Assembly: GCF_024756255.1 (NCBI RefSeq)
Contig: NZ_JANUHB010000001.1
Location: 124,001 to 188,000, forward strand
Source: Massilia agilis
GTDB lineage: Bacteria; Pseudomonadota; Gammaproteobacteria; Burkholderiales; Burkholderiaceae_D
Direction of reading: 5' to 3'
Length of the DNA stretch: 64,000 bases
Notes under the pieces: model-generated
Databases searched by the model: none
The model's input: only the letters and a program-made list of their open reading frames with translations
What the model was told of the DNA's origin: nothing
Made by a program: the position numbers and the translations under genes
In this document: positions 39,031-47,846 of the stretch, piece after piece
Numbering within the stretch: position 1 is the first letter of the stretch
Layout of the letters: every line of letters begins with the position of its first letter

Positions 39031-40518
39031 ATGACAGCCGTATCCTCTCCACCCGAGGAGCCACTCCTCGACGTCATCATCGTCGGCGCCGGCCTGTCCG
39101 GCATCGGCGCGGCGGTTCACCTGCACAAACGCTGTCCGGGCAAGCGCTACGCGATCCTCGAAGCGCGCGACGCCATCGGCGGTACCTGGGACCTGTTCCG
39201 CTATCCGGGCATCCGCTCGGACTCGGACATGTACACGCTCGGCTACGCGTTCAAGCCCTGGCTGGCGTCCAAGGCGATTGCAGACGGGCCGTCGATCCTG
39301 GACTACGTGCGCGAAACCGCGCGCGAATACGGGATCGACCGACATATCCGCTTCGGCCACAAGGTCGTCGCCGCGAGCTGGTCGAGCGAGCATGCCTGCT
39401 GGAGCGTCGAGGCGCGCGACAGCAAGACCGGCGAAAGCAGGCTGCTGCGCACCCGCTTTCTCTACATGTGCAGCGGCTACTACAGCTACGACAAGGCCTA
39501 CCGCCCCAGCTTCGAGGGCGAGGACAGCTTTGCCGGCACCATCGTGCAGCCGCAGTTCTGGCCGCAGGACCTCGACTACAGCGGCAAGCGCGTGGTCGTC
39601 ATCGGCAGCGGCGCCACCGCCGTGACGCTGGTGCCCGCGATGGCCGAACGCGCCGCACACGTGACCATGCTGCAGCGCTCGCCCACCTACGTGGTGTCAC
39701 GGCCGTCCGAGTATGAATTCGCCGCGCGCTGGCGCCGCCTGCTGCCGGAGAAGCTCGCCTATGCGGTCACCCGCTGGCGCGTGATCGCCGAGAGCATGTT
39801 CCTGTACCGGATGGCGCGCAAGTATCCCGAAGAAGTCAAGCGCCGCATCGTCTCGCTGGCGCGCAAGGACCTGGGCCGCGACTACGACGTGGCGACCCAC
39901 TTCACCCCACGCTACAAGCCGTGGGACCAGCGCGTGTGCGTGGTTCCGGACGGCGACATGTTCCGCGCAATCCGCGAGGGACGCGCGTCGGTCGTCACCG
40001 ACACCATCGATCGCTTTACCCCAACCGGCATTCGCCTCGCGTCGGGCCAGGAACTGGAGGCCGACGTCGTGGTGATGGCCACCGGCCTGCAGCTGAACGT
40101 GCTGGGCGACGCCGCCATCAGCATCGACGGCCAGCCCTTCAAGCCGGGCGAGGCGCTGTCGTACAAGGGCATGATGCTGTCGGATGTGCCGAACCTGGCG
40201 CTCGCCTTCGGCTACACCAACGCGTCCTGGACACTCAAGGCCGACCTGACCGCCGCCTGGGTGTGCCGCCTGCTGCGCTACATGGACCGCCGCAAGCTCG
40301 CCATCGCCGTGCCGCGGCGCGGCCACGAGGCCGGGGCCCAGCCCTTCGTCAGCTTCACCTCGGGCTACGTGCAGCGCGCGATCGACATGCTGCCCAAGCA
40401 GGGCGACCGCAAACCCTGGCAGGTGTACCAGAACTACCTGCAGGACCTCTTGATGATCCGCTTCGGCCGCCTGGCCGACGGCGTCATGCACTTTGGACGG
40501 AAAGGAAACATGCCTTGA
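39031..40518 (+). CDS. Flavin-containing monooxygenase, Baeyer-Villiger type (EthA-like)
   Basis: 495-residue class B monooxygenase. FAD site IIVGAGLSGIGAAVHL, NADPH site VVVIGSGATAV, and GTWDLFRYPGIRSDSDMYTL, all typical of Baeyer-Villiger/EthA enzymes that convert ketones to esters. The fingerprint FxGxxxHxxxWP appears as FAGTIVQPQFWP, with Gln for His. First gene of a three-gene operon whose products suit stepwise oxidation of an alcohol or ketone followed by ester hydrolysis. Confidence 0.88.
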   Translation: MTAVSSPPEEPLLDVIIVGAGLSGIGAAVHLHKRCPGKRYAILEARDAIGGTWDLFRYPGIRSDSDMYTLGYAFKPWLASKAIADGPSILDYVRETAREYGIDRHIRFGHKVVAASWSSEHACWSVEARDSKTGESRLLRTRFLYMCSGYYSYDKAYRPSFEGEDSFAGTIVQPQFWPQDLDYSGKRVVVIGSGATAVTLVPAMAERAAHVTMLQRSPTYVVSRPSEYEFAARWRRLLPEKLAYAVTRWRVIAESMFLYRMARKYPEEVKRRIVSLARKDLGRDYDVATHFTPRYKPWDQRVCVVPDGDMFRAIREGRASVVTDTIDRFTPTGIRLASGQELEADVVVMATGLQLNVLGDAAISIDGQPFKPGEALSYKGMMLSDVPNLALAFGYTNASWTLKADLTAAWVCRLLRYMDRRKLAIAVPRRGHEAGAQPFVSFTSGYVQRAIDMLPKQGDRKPWQVYQNYLQDLLMIRFGRLADGVMHFGRKGNMP

Positions 40519-41324
40519 AACTGGCCCAACGCATTGCAGTAATCACCGGCGCAGGTGGTGGCATCGGACGCGCGACAGCGCTGTCGCTGGCGCGCCGCGG
40601 CTGCCATCTCGCACTGGCCGACATCAACGAGGAAGGGGCCAGGTACACGGCCTTGCAGGCCCGCGAGTACGGCGTGCGCGCCACCTGGCACCAGCTCGAC
40701 GTCGCCAGTCGCGATGCCGTGCGCGCCTTCCCCGAGACGGTGCGCGCGGCCCACGGCGGCGTGGACATCCTCATCAACAACGCCGGCGTGGCCCTCGGCG
40801 GCACGTTCGAGCAGGTCAGCGAGGAAGACTTCGACTGGCTCATGGAGGTCAACTTCCACGGCGTGGTACGCATGACCCGGGCCTTCCTGCCGGTCCTGAG
40901 AAGCAGCCAGCAGGCGCGCATCGTCAACCTGTCGAGCATCTACGGCATCATCTCGCCGCCGGGCCAGGCCGCCTACTCGGCCAGCAAGTTCGCTGTGCGC
41001 GGCTTTTCCAACGCACTGCGCCACGAGCTGGCCGGCACCAACGTGAGCGTGGCGGTGGTGCACCCCGGCGGGGTCGCCACCGCGATCGCCCAGAACGCGC
41101 GCATTCCAGCGGGCGCCCCGCGCGCAGAAGCCGAGCGCGGCCGCAAGATCGCGCAGGCGATGCTGCGCTTGCCGGCGGACCAGGCCGGCGAAATCATCGT
41201 CCGGGGCATCGAGCGCGACCGCGCCCGCATCCTGGTCGGGAACGATGCGAAAATGGTATCGCTGCTGGAGCGCTTCGCTCCGGTCGGCTACTGGAACCTT
41301 CTCAGGAAAGCGATCAGGGCATGA
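40515..41324 (+). CDS. Short-chain dehydrogenase/reductase
   Basis: 269-residue classical SDR. Cofactor motif TGAGGGIGRA, NNAG as INNAGVALGG, and catalytic Ser (NLSSIYG) with YSASK. The only sensible start is TTG, overlapping the monooxygenase stop (TTGA), with AAAGGAAA upstream, so translation is coupled and probably modest. The C-terminal extension (residues about 235-269) resembles SDRs found beside class B monooxygenases. May interconvert the alcohol and ketone of the pathway. Confidence 0.87.
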   Translation: MKLAQRIAVITGAGGGIGRATALSLARRGCHLALADINEEGARYTALQAREYGVRATWHQLDVASRDAVRAFPETVRAAHGGVDILINNAGVALGGTFEQVSEEDFDWLMEVNFHGVVRMTRAFLPVLRSSQQARIVNLSSIYGIISPPGQAAYSASKFAVRGFSNALRHELAGTNVSVAVVHPGGVATAIAQNARIPAGAPRAEAERGRKIAQAMLRLPADQAGEIIVRGIERDRARILVGNDAKMVSLLERFAPVGYWNLLRKAIRA

Positions 41325-42295
41325 CCACACACCTGCTGCTCTTCGTTGCCGGCGCCATCGCAATGGTGCTGGCGGCCAGCGCGCTGTTCACCTGGCGCAC
41401 CGCCAGGCGGATCGAAGCCTGGCTGCGCCCGGCCGGCCGCTTCATCGACGTGCCCGGCGCGCGCCTGCACGTGCGCGAGGCCGGCAACGGCCCGCCACTG
41501 TTGATGATCCACGGCCTGGCCGGCCAGATGGCGCACTTCAGCTACGCGCTGCTCGACCGGCTGGCTGCGGACTACCGCGTCATCATGGTGGACCGCCCCG
41601 GCTCGGGCTACTCCACGCGCGATGCCGCCACCAGCGCAAGCGCAACGGCGCAGGCCAACGCGATCTCCGCGCTGGTCAACGAGCTCAAGCTCGACCGGCC
41701 GCTGGTCGTCGGCCATTCGTTCGGCGGCACCGTGGCGCTCACGCTGGCGCTCGACCACCCGGAGCAGGTTGGCGCGCTGGCGCTGATCGCCCCGCTCACC
41801 CATGCACCGGGCGACGTGCCGCCCGCGTTCAAGGGCCTCACCATCCGCTCGGCGCTGGCGCGCAAGATCGTCGCATGGACGCTCGCCACGCCCATGTCGA
41901 TCATCCAGAGCGCGCGTGTGCTGGCCGACGTGTTCGGTCCGGAACCGGTGCCGGCCGACTTCGCCACCCGCGGCGGCGGCCTGCTCAGCCTGCGCCCGGG
42001 CGCCTTCCTGTCCTCATCGAGCGACCTGCAGGCGCTCGAGCACACGCTGCCGGCACTGGAGGCGCGCTACAGCCAGCTGCGCCTGCCGGTGCGCGTGCTG
42101 TACGGCCTGAACGACAAGATCCTCGACTGGCGCGCAAACGGCCAGGCGCTGGTCGACAAGGTGCCCGGCGCCAGCCTCAGCCTGCTCGATGCCGGCCACA
42201 TGCTGCCGATCACCCAGCCGGACGCGACCGCCGAGTTCATTCGCGAGGCCGCGGTCGCACAGTACGGCGCCGCCGCCCGGCAGGCGCTGCGCTAA
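41321..42295 (+). CDS. Membrane-anchored alpha/beta hydrolase
   Basis: 324 residues. An N-terminal hydrophobic helix (residues about 3-23) probably anchors it, followed by an alpha/beta hydrolase domain: IHGLAG oxyanion region, GHSFGG nucleophile elbow, Asp in YGLNDKILDW, and His in LLDAGHMLP. Overlaps the SDR stop by 4 bases. Likely cleaves the ester formed by the monooxygenase; substrate unknown. Confidence 0.87.
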   Translation: MTTHLLLFVAGAIAMVLAASALFTWRTARRIEAWLRPAGRFIDVPGARLHVREAGNGPPLLMIHGLAGQMAHFSYALLDRLAADYRVIMVDRPGSGYSTRDAATSASATAQANAISALVNELKLDRPLVVGHSFGGTVALTLALDHPEQVGALALIAPLTHAPGDVPPAFKGLTIRSALARKIVAWTLATPMSIIQSARVLADVFGPEPVPADFATRGGGLLSLRPGAFLSSSSDLQALEHTLPALEARYSQLRLPVRVLYGLNDKILDWRANGQALVDKVPGASLSLLDAGHMLPITQPDATAEFIREAAVAQYGAAARQALR

Positions 42296-42316
42296 CAGCG
42301 GGGAGCGCGCCGGCAC

Positions 42317-42691
42317 TCAGCCCTTGCGGCCGTGCTGTTCCGAGCCGCCCGGCGCCTCCCGCTCGTTCTCGCGGTCGCGCGCGCCCTGCACCGAGCCCGA
42401 TTGCCCTTCCGGGGCCGACTGGCGGTTGCCATGGCTGATGCTGCCGATACCGCCCATCCCGGTCTGCAGTTCACCCGCCTGCTCGGGCCTGAATCCCTGC
42501 GTCCCGGCTTCACCCGCCAGCAGGTCATCCGTGCGCGTCTCCGACTGCCGCGATCCGCCCTGCCCGCCAGCCGCGCCGCCCAGGTCGCCCGTACCGCCGG
42601 GGCCGACACTGCCGGCACTGCTGGTGCCGTCGTGCGTGATCTGGTCGTAAGGCCGTCCCGGCTTGTCCTTGCGTTCGTCTCCAGTTGCCAT
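42317..42691 (-). CDS. Hydrophilic, probably disordered Gly/Gln-rich protein
   Basis: 124 residues with no hydrophobic segment and no recognised domain. Rich in Gly, Ser, Gln, Glu and Arg (GGTGDLGGAAGGQGGSRQ, ARDRENEREAPGG). AAGGAGGAG precedes the ATG, which argues for a real gene. Composition recalls hydrophilins and stress-induced proteins; compare the gene at 56333, similar in kind. Function unknown. Confidence 0.65.
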   Translation of the reverse strand: MATGDERKDKPGRPYDQITHDGTSSAGSVGPGGTGDLGGAAGGQGGSRQSETRTDDLLAGEAGTQGFRPEQAGELQTGMGGIGSISHGNRQSAPEGQSGSVQGARDRENEREAPGGSEQHGRKG

Positions 42692-42839
42692 GATCTCCTC
42701 CTTGTCTCGTTTGCATCAAGAGATATGCGTCCTGCGCGCCGCGTGACAAGGGCTGGCGCGCATTCCCGGCCGACCCGCCAGGCCTGATCTGCTAAAATAG
42801 CGGGCATTTTTCGTAGCACAGCGGGAGTATCTGAGTTCA

Positions 42840-43364
42840 ATGCGCGTCAAGTTCTTGCACCGCACGGCATGCGGGATCGTCCCGTTGCTGCTGGCCTGCT
42901 CGAGCGCGATTGCCGCCCCCGACAGCGTACTGCGCCCGTGGCCGGCCAAGCTGGCGCCAGCGCCGCTGTCCCTGACCGACCTGAACGGAAAGCAATGGAA
43001 CCTGGCCGACCTGCGCGGCAAGGTGGTGGTGCTGAACTTCTGGGCCGGCTGGTGCGGCCCGTGCATTGAAGAGCTGCCCGCGCTCAACACGATCGCGGCC
43101 ACTGCTGGCGACCGGCTGGTCGTCCTCGGCGTCAACTACAAGGAGCCGAGCTGGACCGTGGAGCGCTTCGCCCGCGAACACCAGTTCGGCTACCCGGTGT
43201 TGCTGGACAAGAGCGGCGAGCATTTCCAGCGCTGGACCAGCGGCGTGATGCCGACCACGGTGCTGATCGGCCGCGACGGCAAGCCGCGCTGGCGTGTGAT
43301 CGGCGCGATCGCCCCCAACGACAAGCGCGTGCGCGAGGCGCTTGACCAGATGCTCGCGCAATAA
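42840..43364 (+). CDS. TlpA-like exported thioredoxin-fold protein
   Basis: 174 residues. Signal peptide ends about at SSAIAAP. Thioredoxin/AhpC-TSA fold with the active site NFWAGWCGPCIEELP and the cis-Pro loop VMPTTVLI. Acts as a periplasmic thiol-disulfide reductase or cytochrome c/copper-site assembly helper in the family. It leads a run with a transglutaminase-like protein and MerT/MerP; 30 bases separate it from the next gene. Confidence 0.87.
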   Translation: MRVKFLHRTACGIVPLLLACSSAIAAPDSVLRPWPAKLAPAPLSLTDLNGKQWNLADLRGKVVVLNFWAGWCGPCIEELPALNTIAATAGDRLVVLGVNYKEPSWTVERFAREHQFGYPVLLDKSGEHFQRWTSGVMPTTVLIGRDGKPRWRVIGAIAPNDKRVREALDQMLAQ

Positions 43365-43394
43365 AAACAACCAAGAACAGGGAAAGGTTCAACC

Positions 43395-44513
43395 ATGCAA
43401 GATAAGAGCAAGATGACCCGCCGCGCCGTGCTCAAGGCCGCCTCCGGCGCAATGCTGTTCGGCGCACTGCCGACCACGCTGCTGGCCAAGGAAGCCGCGC
43501 GCCGCTTCGAGCCGCGTCCGGGCGACTGGCGCACCTTCGACGTCGTCACCCGCATCGAGCTCACGCACGGCACCGCGCCCTCCACCGTGTGGGTGCCGCT
43601 GCCGTCGATCGACACCGAATGGCAGCGTTCGCTGACGAACAACTGGTCCGGCAACGCCACCGCGATGCGCATGGCGGCCGACCCGCGCTTTGGCGCGCGC
43701 TACCTGGTCGCCGAATTCGACGGCACCAGCAAGCCGGTGCTCGAAGTGGCCAGCCGCGTGCAGACGCGCGACCGCGCGCAAGACTGGAAGGCCGCACCCG
43801 CCGCGACCGAATCGGCCGCCGACCTGCGCATGTGGCTGCAGCCGACCGACCTGATGCCCACCGACGGCATCGTGCGCAAGACCGCGCACCAGGTCGTGGC
43901 GGGCGCCCGCAGCGACGACGAAAAGGTCCAGCGCATCTACGACTGGATCGTGCTGAACACCTTCCGCGAGCCCAAGGTGCGCGGCTGCGGCACCGGCGAC
44001 ATCAAGACCATGCTCGAGACCGGCAACTTCGGCGGCAAGTGTGGTGACATCAACGGCCTGTTCGTCGGCCTGTGCCGCGCCGCCGGCGTGCCCGCGCGCG
44101 ACGTGTACGGCGTGCGCCTGGCGCCATCGGCCTTCGGCTACAAGCAATTGAGCGGCAACAGCGCCGCGCTGCAAGGCGCACAGCACTGCCGCGCCGAGGT
44201 GTACCTGAAGAAGCACGGCTGGGTCGCAATGGACCCGGCGGACGTGGGCAAGGTGATGCGCCTTGAGACCGACACCTGGATCAAGGACCCGGACAACGCC
44301 GTGGTCGCGCCGGTCAAGGCCGGCCTGTTCGGCGGCTGGGAAGGCAACTGGATGGGCTACAACTTTGCGCACGACGTGAAGCTGCAAGGCGCGCATGGCG
44401 CCAAGCTCGGCTTCCTGATGTACCCGCAGGCCCAGACCGGCGGCGAAGCCTACGACCCGCTCGATCCGGACTCGTTCAAGTACACCATCACCGCCCGCGA
44501 AATCAAGGCATAA
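43395..44513 (+). CDS. Tat-exported transglutaminase-like protein
   Basis: 372 residues. The N-terminus MTRRAVLKAASGAM is a Tat-type signal. The transglutaminase core has the Cys in GGKCGDINGLFVGLCRAAG, the His in CRAEVYLKKHGWVAMDP and a following Asp, as in the bacterial protease-like branch of the fold. Probably a periplasmic peptidase or crosslinking enzyme. It is wedged between TlpA and MerT, only 7 bases before merT, so it is likely part of the same transcript; no mercury role is known for this fold. Confidence 0.82.
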   Translation: MQDKSKMTRRAVLKAASGAMLFGALPTTLLAKEAARRFEPRPGDWRTFDVVTRIELTHGTAPSTVWVPLPSIDTEWQRSLTNNWSGNATAMRMAADPRFGARYLVAEFDGTSKPVLEVASRVQTRDRAQDWKAAPAATESAADLRMWLQPTDLMPTDGIVRKTAHQVVAGARSDDEKVQRIYDWIVLNTFREPKVRGCGTGDIKTMLETGNFGGKCGDINGLFVGLCRAAGVPARDVYGVRLAPSAFGYKQLSGNSAALQGAQHCRAEVYLKKHGWVAMDPADVGKVMRLETDTWIKDPDNAVVAPVKAGLFGGWEGNWMGYNFAHDVKLQGAHGAKLGFLMYPQAQTGGEAYDPLDPDSFKYTITAREIKA

Positions 44514-44520
44514 ACCGGCA

Positions 44521-44894
44521 TGAACCTGCAAGCAGCACCGGCCAAGGCGGCCCCCTCGCGCGAGCACCTCGGCCTGCGGCTGATGGGGCTTGCGGTGGTC
44601 TCGACCCTGCTCGCCTCCACCTGCTGCGTGCTGCCGCTGGTGTTGGTGCTGCTGGGCGTGACCGGCGCGTGGATGGCCAACCTGGTCGCGCTCAAGCCGG
44701 TCACGCCGCTGTTCATCGCGCTGGCGCTTGGCGCAATGGGCTGGGCCGGCTACCTGGTGCTGCGTCCTGCCGGCGAATGCGGTACTGACGCCTGTGCCAC
44801 CACGCGGCCGGCCACGCGCCGCATCTTCATCGCCTGCGCCGTGTTTGTCGCGCTGCTGCTGGGCTTTCCCCTGATCGCACCACTTTTCTACTGA
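44521..44894 (+). CDS. merT: MerT-like mercuric transport membrane protein
   Basis: 124 residues with three predicted helices. The first helix contains STCCVLPLVLVLLGVTGAW, the Cys pair of MerT, and the cytoplasmic loop has CGTDAC, the second pair that hands Hg(II) onward. No merR, merA or merB is nearby, so detoxification would need genes elsewhere or another metal is carried. Eight bases before the MerP-like gene. Confidence 0.87.
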
Positions 44895-44902
44895 GCCGAA
44901 CC

Positions 44903-45187
44903 ATGAAGGCCAACCTGCTTATCGCCACCCTCCTGCTCGTGCCCGGCCTTGCGCTGGCCAAGCAGCAGACCGTTTCGCTGAACATCCCCACCATGGATTG
45001 CGCCACCTGCCCGATCACGATCAAGGCATCGCTGAACAAGGTGACGGGCGTGTCCAAGGTGAAGGTGAGCTACGAGCGCCGCGAAGCCGTGATCGTGTAC
45101 GACGACAGCAAGGCGACCGTGGACGACCTGAAGAAGGCGACCGAGGACGCGGGCTACCCGTCGATGCTGAAATCCCCGGCAAAATGA
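44903..45187 (+). CDS. merP: MerP-like periplasmic metal-binding protein
   Basis: 94 residues. Signal peptide ends about at LALA. Single heavy-metal-associated domain with MDCATCP (GMTCxxCP in classical MerP) and the C-terminal DAGYPS. Delivers a soft metal to MerT. Ends the four-gene run. Confidence 0.87.
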   Translation: MKANLLIATLLLVPGLALAKQQTVSLNIPTMDCATCPITIKASLNKVTGVSKVKVSYERREAVIVYDDSKATVDDLKKATEDAGYPSMLKSPAK

Positions 45188-45189
45188 TC

Positions 45190-45294
45190 ACGTAGGGTGG
45201 GCAGGTCTCCTGCCCACGCGTCCAGCAAGGGCATGCACGGCCACGGCGCACGCCACCGTTGAACGCGTGGGCGGGAAACCCGCCCACCCTACGC
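45190..45294. repeat. REP-like repeat pair in inverted orientation (REPIN-like)
   Basis: Forward copy at 45191-45225 and reversed copy at 45259-45294, with about 33 bases between. They fill the gap between merP and the convergent binding-protein gene. The arrangement matches the pair at 37164. Confidence 0.85.
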
Positions 45295-45298
45295 CAGC

Positions 45299-46444
45299 TT
45301 ATTTCGTCACCGCGATGGTGGTGCGGTGCCCCTTCTTGAACGTGTACAGGGTCAGCGTGCCGTCGCGGATATCGCCGCGCGCATCAAAAGCGATGGTGCC
45401 GGTGATGCCCTTGTGTTCGATCTTCGCCAGCACCGGCAGGTACTTGGCCGGCTCGGCCGAACCGGCCTTCACCATCGCGTCCACAATGGTCATGATCGAG
45501 TCGTACACGTACGGCGCGTAGATCTGCACGTCGATCCCGAAGCGCTTCTTGTACCCGGCATTGAACTTCTCGAGCGCGGCCTTGGCCGAATCCTCGATGC
45601 CGCCGGCCTCGGCGCACACGACCTGGCCGTCCGCCATCGCACCTTGCGCCAGCGTGCCGATTTCGTCCGAGCAGATGCCGTCGCCGCCCATCAGGCGCAG
45701 ATTGCCCATGCCGAGCGCCTTCATCTGGTGCAGCATCGGCCCGGCCACCGCGCTCATCCCGCCGAAGAAGATCATGTCCGGGCGCGAAGCGCGGATCTTG
45801 GTCAGGATCGCGCCGAACTCGGTGGCCTTGTCGTTGGTGAACTCCTTGGTCACCACCGTGCCGCCGGCCTCCTGCAGTCCCTTGACGAATTCGGTGGCGA
45901 TGCCCTGGCCGTACGCGGTGCGGTCATCGATCAGCGCCACGCGCTTGACGCCCATGTTCTTCACCGCGTAGCGGCCCAGCGTGCGGCCCAGCTGCTTGTC
46001 GTTGACCACGACCCGGAACGCCGTATTGAAGCCTTGTTCGGTGTACTTCGGGCTGGTGGTGGCGGCCGAAATTTCGGGGATACCGGCATCGTGGTAGATC
46101 TTCGACGCCGGGATCGTGGTGCCGGACGTCTCGTGGCCGATGACGGCGTTGACCCTGGCATCGACCAGCTTTTGCGCCACCACGGTCGCGTTGCGCGGCT
46201 CGCCGGCGTCGTCCTCGGCCATGAGCTGGAACTTGACCTTCTTGCCGCCGATGGTCACGCCCTTGGCGTTCAGTTCGTCGATGGCGATGCGCGCGCCGTT
46301 CTCGTTGTCCTTGCCGAAGTACGACAGCGGCCCCGACACGGCAGCGACGTGGCCGATCTTGACCACTTGCTGCTGGGCCTGCGCGGCCCCCGCGGCGAGG
46401 GCGAGTGCGACGGCGGATACGAGAACTTTACGACGAATGACCAT
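45299..46444 (-). CDS. Branched-chain amino acid-type ABC binding protein (LivK/LivJ-like), copy 1
   Basis: 381-residue periplasmic binding protein. Signal peptide ends at GAAQAQ. Type I bilobed fold: VVKIGHVAAVSGPLSYFGK, then VIGHETSGTTIPASKIYHDAG and QQFN-type lobes. It is the closer homologue of LivK in ordering, but no permease or ATPase gene is adjacent, so it must use transporter parts encoded elsewhere. Tandem paralogue of the next gene, equal in length. Confidence 0.9.
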   Translation of the reverse strand: MVIRRKVLVSAVALALAAGAAQAQQQVVKIGHVAAVSGPLSYFGKDNENGARIAIDELNAKGVTIGGKKVKFQLMAEDDAGEPRNATVVAQKLVDARVNAVIGHETSGTTIPASKIYHDAGIPEISAATTSPKYTEQGFNTAFRVVVNDKQLGRTLGRYAVKNMGVKRVALIDDRTAYGQGIATEFVKGLQEAGGTVVTKEFTNDKATEFGAILTKIRASRPDMIFFGGMSAVAGPMLHQMKALGMGNLRLMGGDGICSDEIGTLAQGAMADGQVVCAEAGGIEDSAKAALEKFNAGYKKRFGIDVQIYAPYVYDSIMTIVDAMVKAGSAEPAKYLPVLAKIEHKGITGTIAFDARGDIRDGTLTLYTFKKGHRTTIAVTK

Positions 46445-46474
46445 GGTTGCTCCAGACGGCTGTTGAATCGAACC

Positions 46475-46487
46475 GTCGAGTATAGGC
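46475..46487 (-). promoter_or_regulatory. Candidate -10 region of binding-protein copy 1
   Basis: GTCGAGTATAGGC, read on the minus strand as TATACT preceded by GCC. The same 13 bases recur at 47735-47747 ahead of copy 2, at the same distance (34-35 bases) from the start codon. Conservation across the duplication suggests shared promoter function. Confidence 0.55.
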
Positions 46488-46559
46488 GATGCGCGGGCGC
46501 GCCAGAAGGATCGATTGGCAATATCGAAAGACGCGCCTGCTATAAAGCAACAGCCGTAT

Positions 46560-47705
46560 TTACCGGATCACGCCCAGGCTCGCACGCTGGCCGTTCCTGA
46601 ACGTGTACAGCGTCAGCGTGCCGTTGCGGATGTCGCCGTGCTGGTCGAACGCGATCGGGCCGGTGATGCCCTTGTATTCGATTTTCGCCAGCACCGGCAG
46701 GTAGCGCGCGGGCTGGGCCGAGCCGGCCTTCTCCATGGCGGCGGCAAGCGTCATCACCGAGTCGTACACGTAGGGCGAATAGATCAGGCTGTCGATGCCG
46801 TAGCGCTTGCGGTACGCGGCGCGAAAGCGCTGCAAGGCGGCCTGCTCCGCGTCCTCCACGCCGCCCGAGCCGGCGCACAGCACCTGCCCGTCGCCCATGG
46901 CGCCTTGCGCCAGGCTGGTCATCTCCTCGGTGCAGATGCCATCGCCGCCCATGAAGCGCACGCTGCCCATGCCGAGCGACTTCATCTGCCGCAGCATCGG
47001 CGCCGCGACCGGGGTCATGCCACCGAAAAACACCATGTCCGGCCGCGCCGCGCGGATGCGGGTGAGAATGGCACCGAACTCGGTGGCCTTGTCGTTGGTG
47101 AATTCCTTGGCCACCACCGTGCCGCCAGCCTCCTGGAAGCCCTTGAGGAATTCGCTTGCCACGCCCTGGCCGTAGGCGCTGCGATCGTCGATCAGGGCCA
47201 GGCGCTTGACGCCCATGCTTTTGCCCGCATAGCGTCCCAGCGCGCGTCCCAGCTGCTTGTCGTTGTTCACCGTGCGGAAGGTGGTGCTGAAGCCCTGCTC
47301 GGTGTACTTCGGGCTGGTGGCCGAGGTCGAGATTTGCGGTATGCCGGCATCGAAATAGATCCGCGACGCCGGGATGCTGGTGCCCGAGGTCTCGTGCCCG
47401 ATCACCGCGTTCACTTTCGCGTCCACCAGTTTTTGCGCCACCGTGGTTGCGATGCGCGGCTCGCTGGCGTCGTCCTCCACCAGCAGCGCGAAGCGCGCCT
47501 TGCGCCCGCCGATCGTCACACCGCGCGCGTTGAGCTCGTCGATGGCCATGCGCGCGCCGTTCTCGTCGTCCTTGCCGAAGTGCGACAACGGGCCGGTCAG
47601 CGCGTCGGCCAGGCCGATGCGGATGACCAGCGGCTCGGCGGCATGCGCGGCCACCTGCGCAGCCAGCAAAACGGTGGACACGATGAGTTTGCGGCAAGCA
47701 GGCAT
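46560..47705 (-). CDS. Branched-chain amino acid-type ABC binding protein (LivK-like), copy 2
   Basis: 381-residue paralogue of the neighbouring gene, same length, aligned without obvious gaps (LVIRIGLADALTGPLSHFGK, VIGHETSGTSIPASRIYFDAG). The ATG giving MPACRKLIV is chosen; it produces a standard signal peptide ending near AHAAEP. Upstream frame lacks a ribosome site. Arose by tandem duplication and has diverged, possibly in ligand range. Confidence 0.88.
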   Translation of the reverse strand: MPACRKLIVSTVLLAAQVAAHAAEPLVIRIGLADALTGPLSHFGKDDENGARMAIDELNARGVTIGGRKARFALLVEDDASEPRIATTVAQKLVDAKVNAVIGHETSGTSIPASRIYFDAGIPQISTSATSPKYTEQGFSTTFRTVNNDKQLGRALGRYAGKSMGVKRLALIDDRSAYGQGVASEFLKGFQEAGGTVVAKEFTNDKATEFGAILTRIRAARPDMVFFGGMTPVAAPMLRQMKSLGMGSVRFMGGDGICTEEMTSLAQGAMGDGQVLCAGSGGVEDAEQAALQRFRAAYRKRYGIDSLIYSPYVYDSVMTLAAAMEKAGSAQPARYLPVLAKIEYKGITGPIAFDQHGDIRNGTLTLYTFRNGQRASLGVIR

Positions 47706-47734
47706 CTTGATCCCAGTGCAGAGTCGATCGAGCT

Positions 47735-47747
47735 GTCGAGTATAGGC
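47735..47747 (-). promoter_or_regulatory. Candidate -10 region of binding-protein copy 2
   Basis: Same GTCGAGTATAGGC block as at 46475. On the minus strand a TTGTTG hexamer lies 17 bases upstream of TATACT, giving a fair sigma70 promoter. Confidence 0.55.
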
Positions 47748-47846
47748 AATTGCCAACCGGCCAACAAGAACCGTCTCTTGACGCGTGCGTCACGACAGTG
47801 CAACCTGCAGGCAAAATTGGAGAATCAATAACATCCCGGAGTAAAC

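Noticed and set aside
44521..45187. Complete mercury-resistance operon
   Set aside because: merT- and merP-like genes are present but no merR, merA or merB is found; the flanks are a transglutaminase and a repeat pair.
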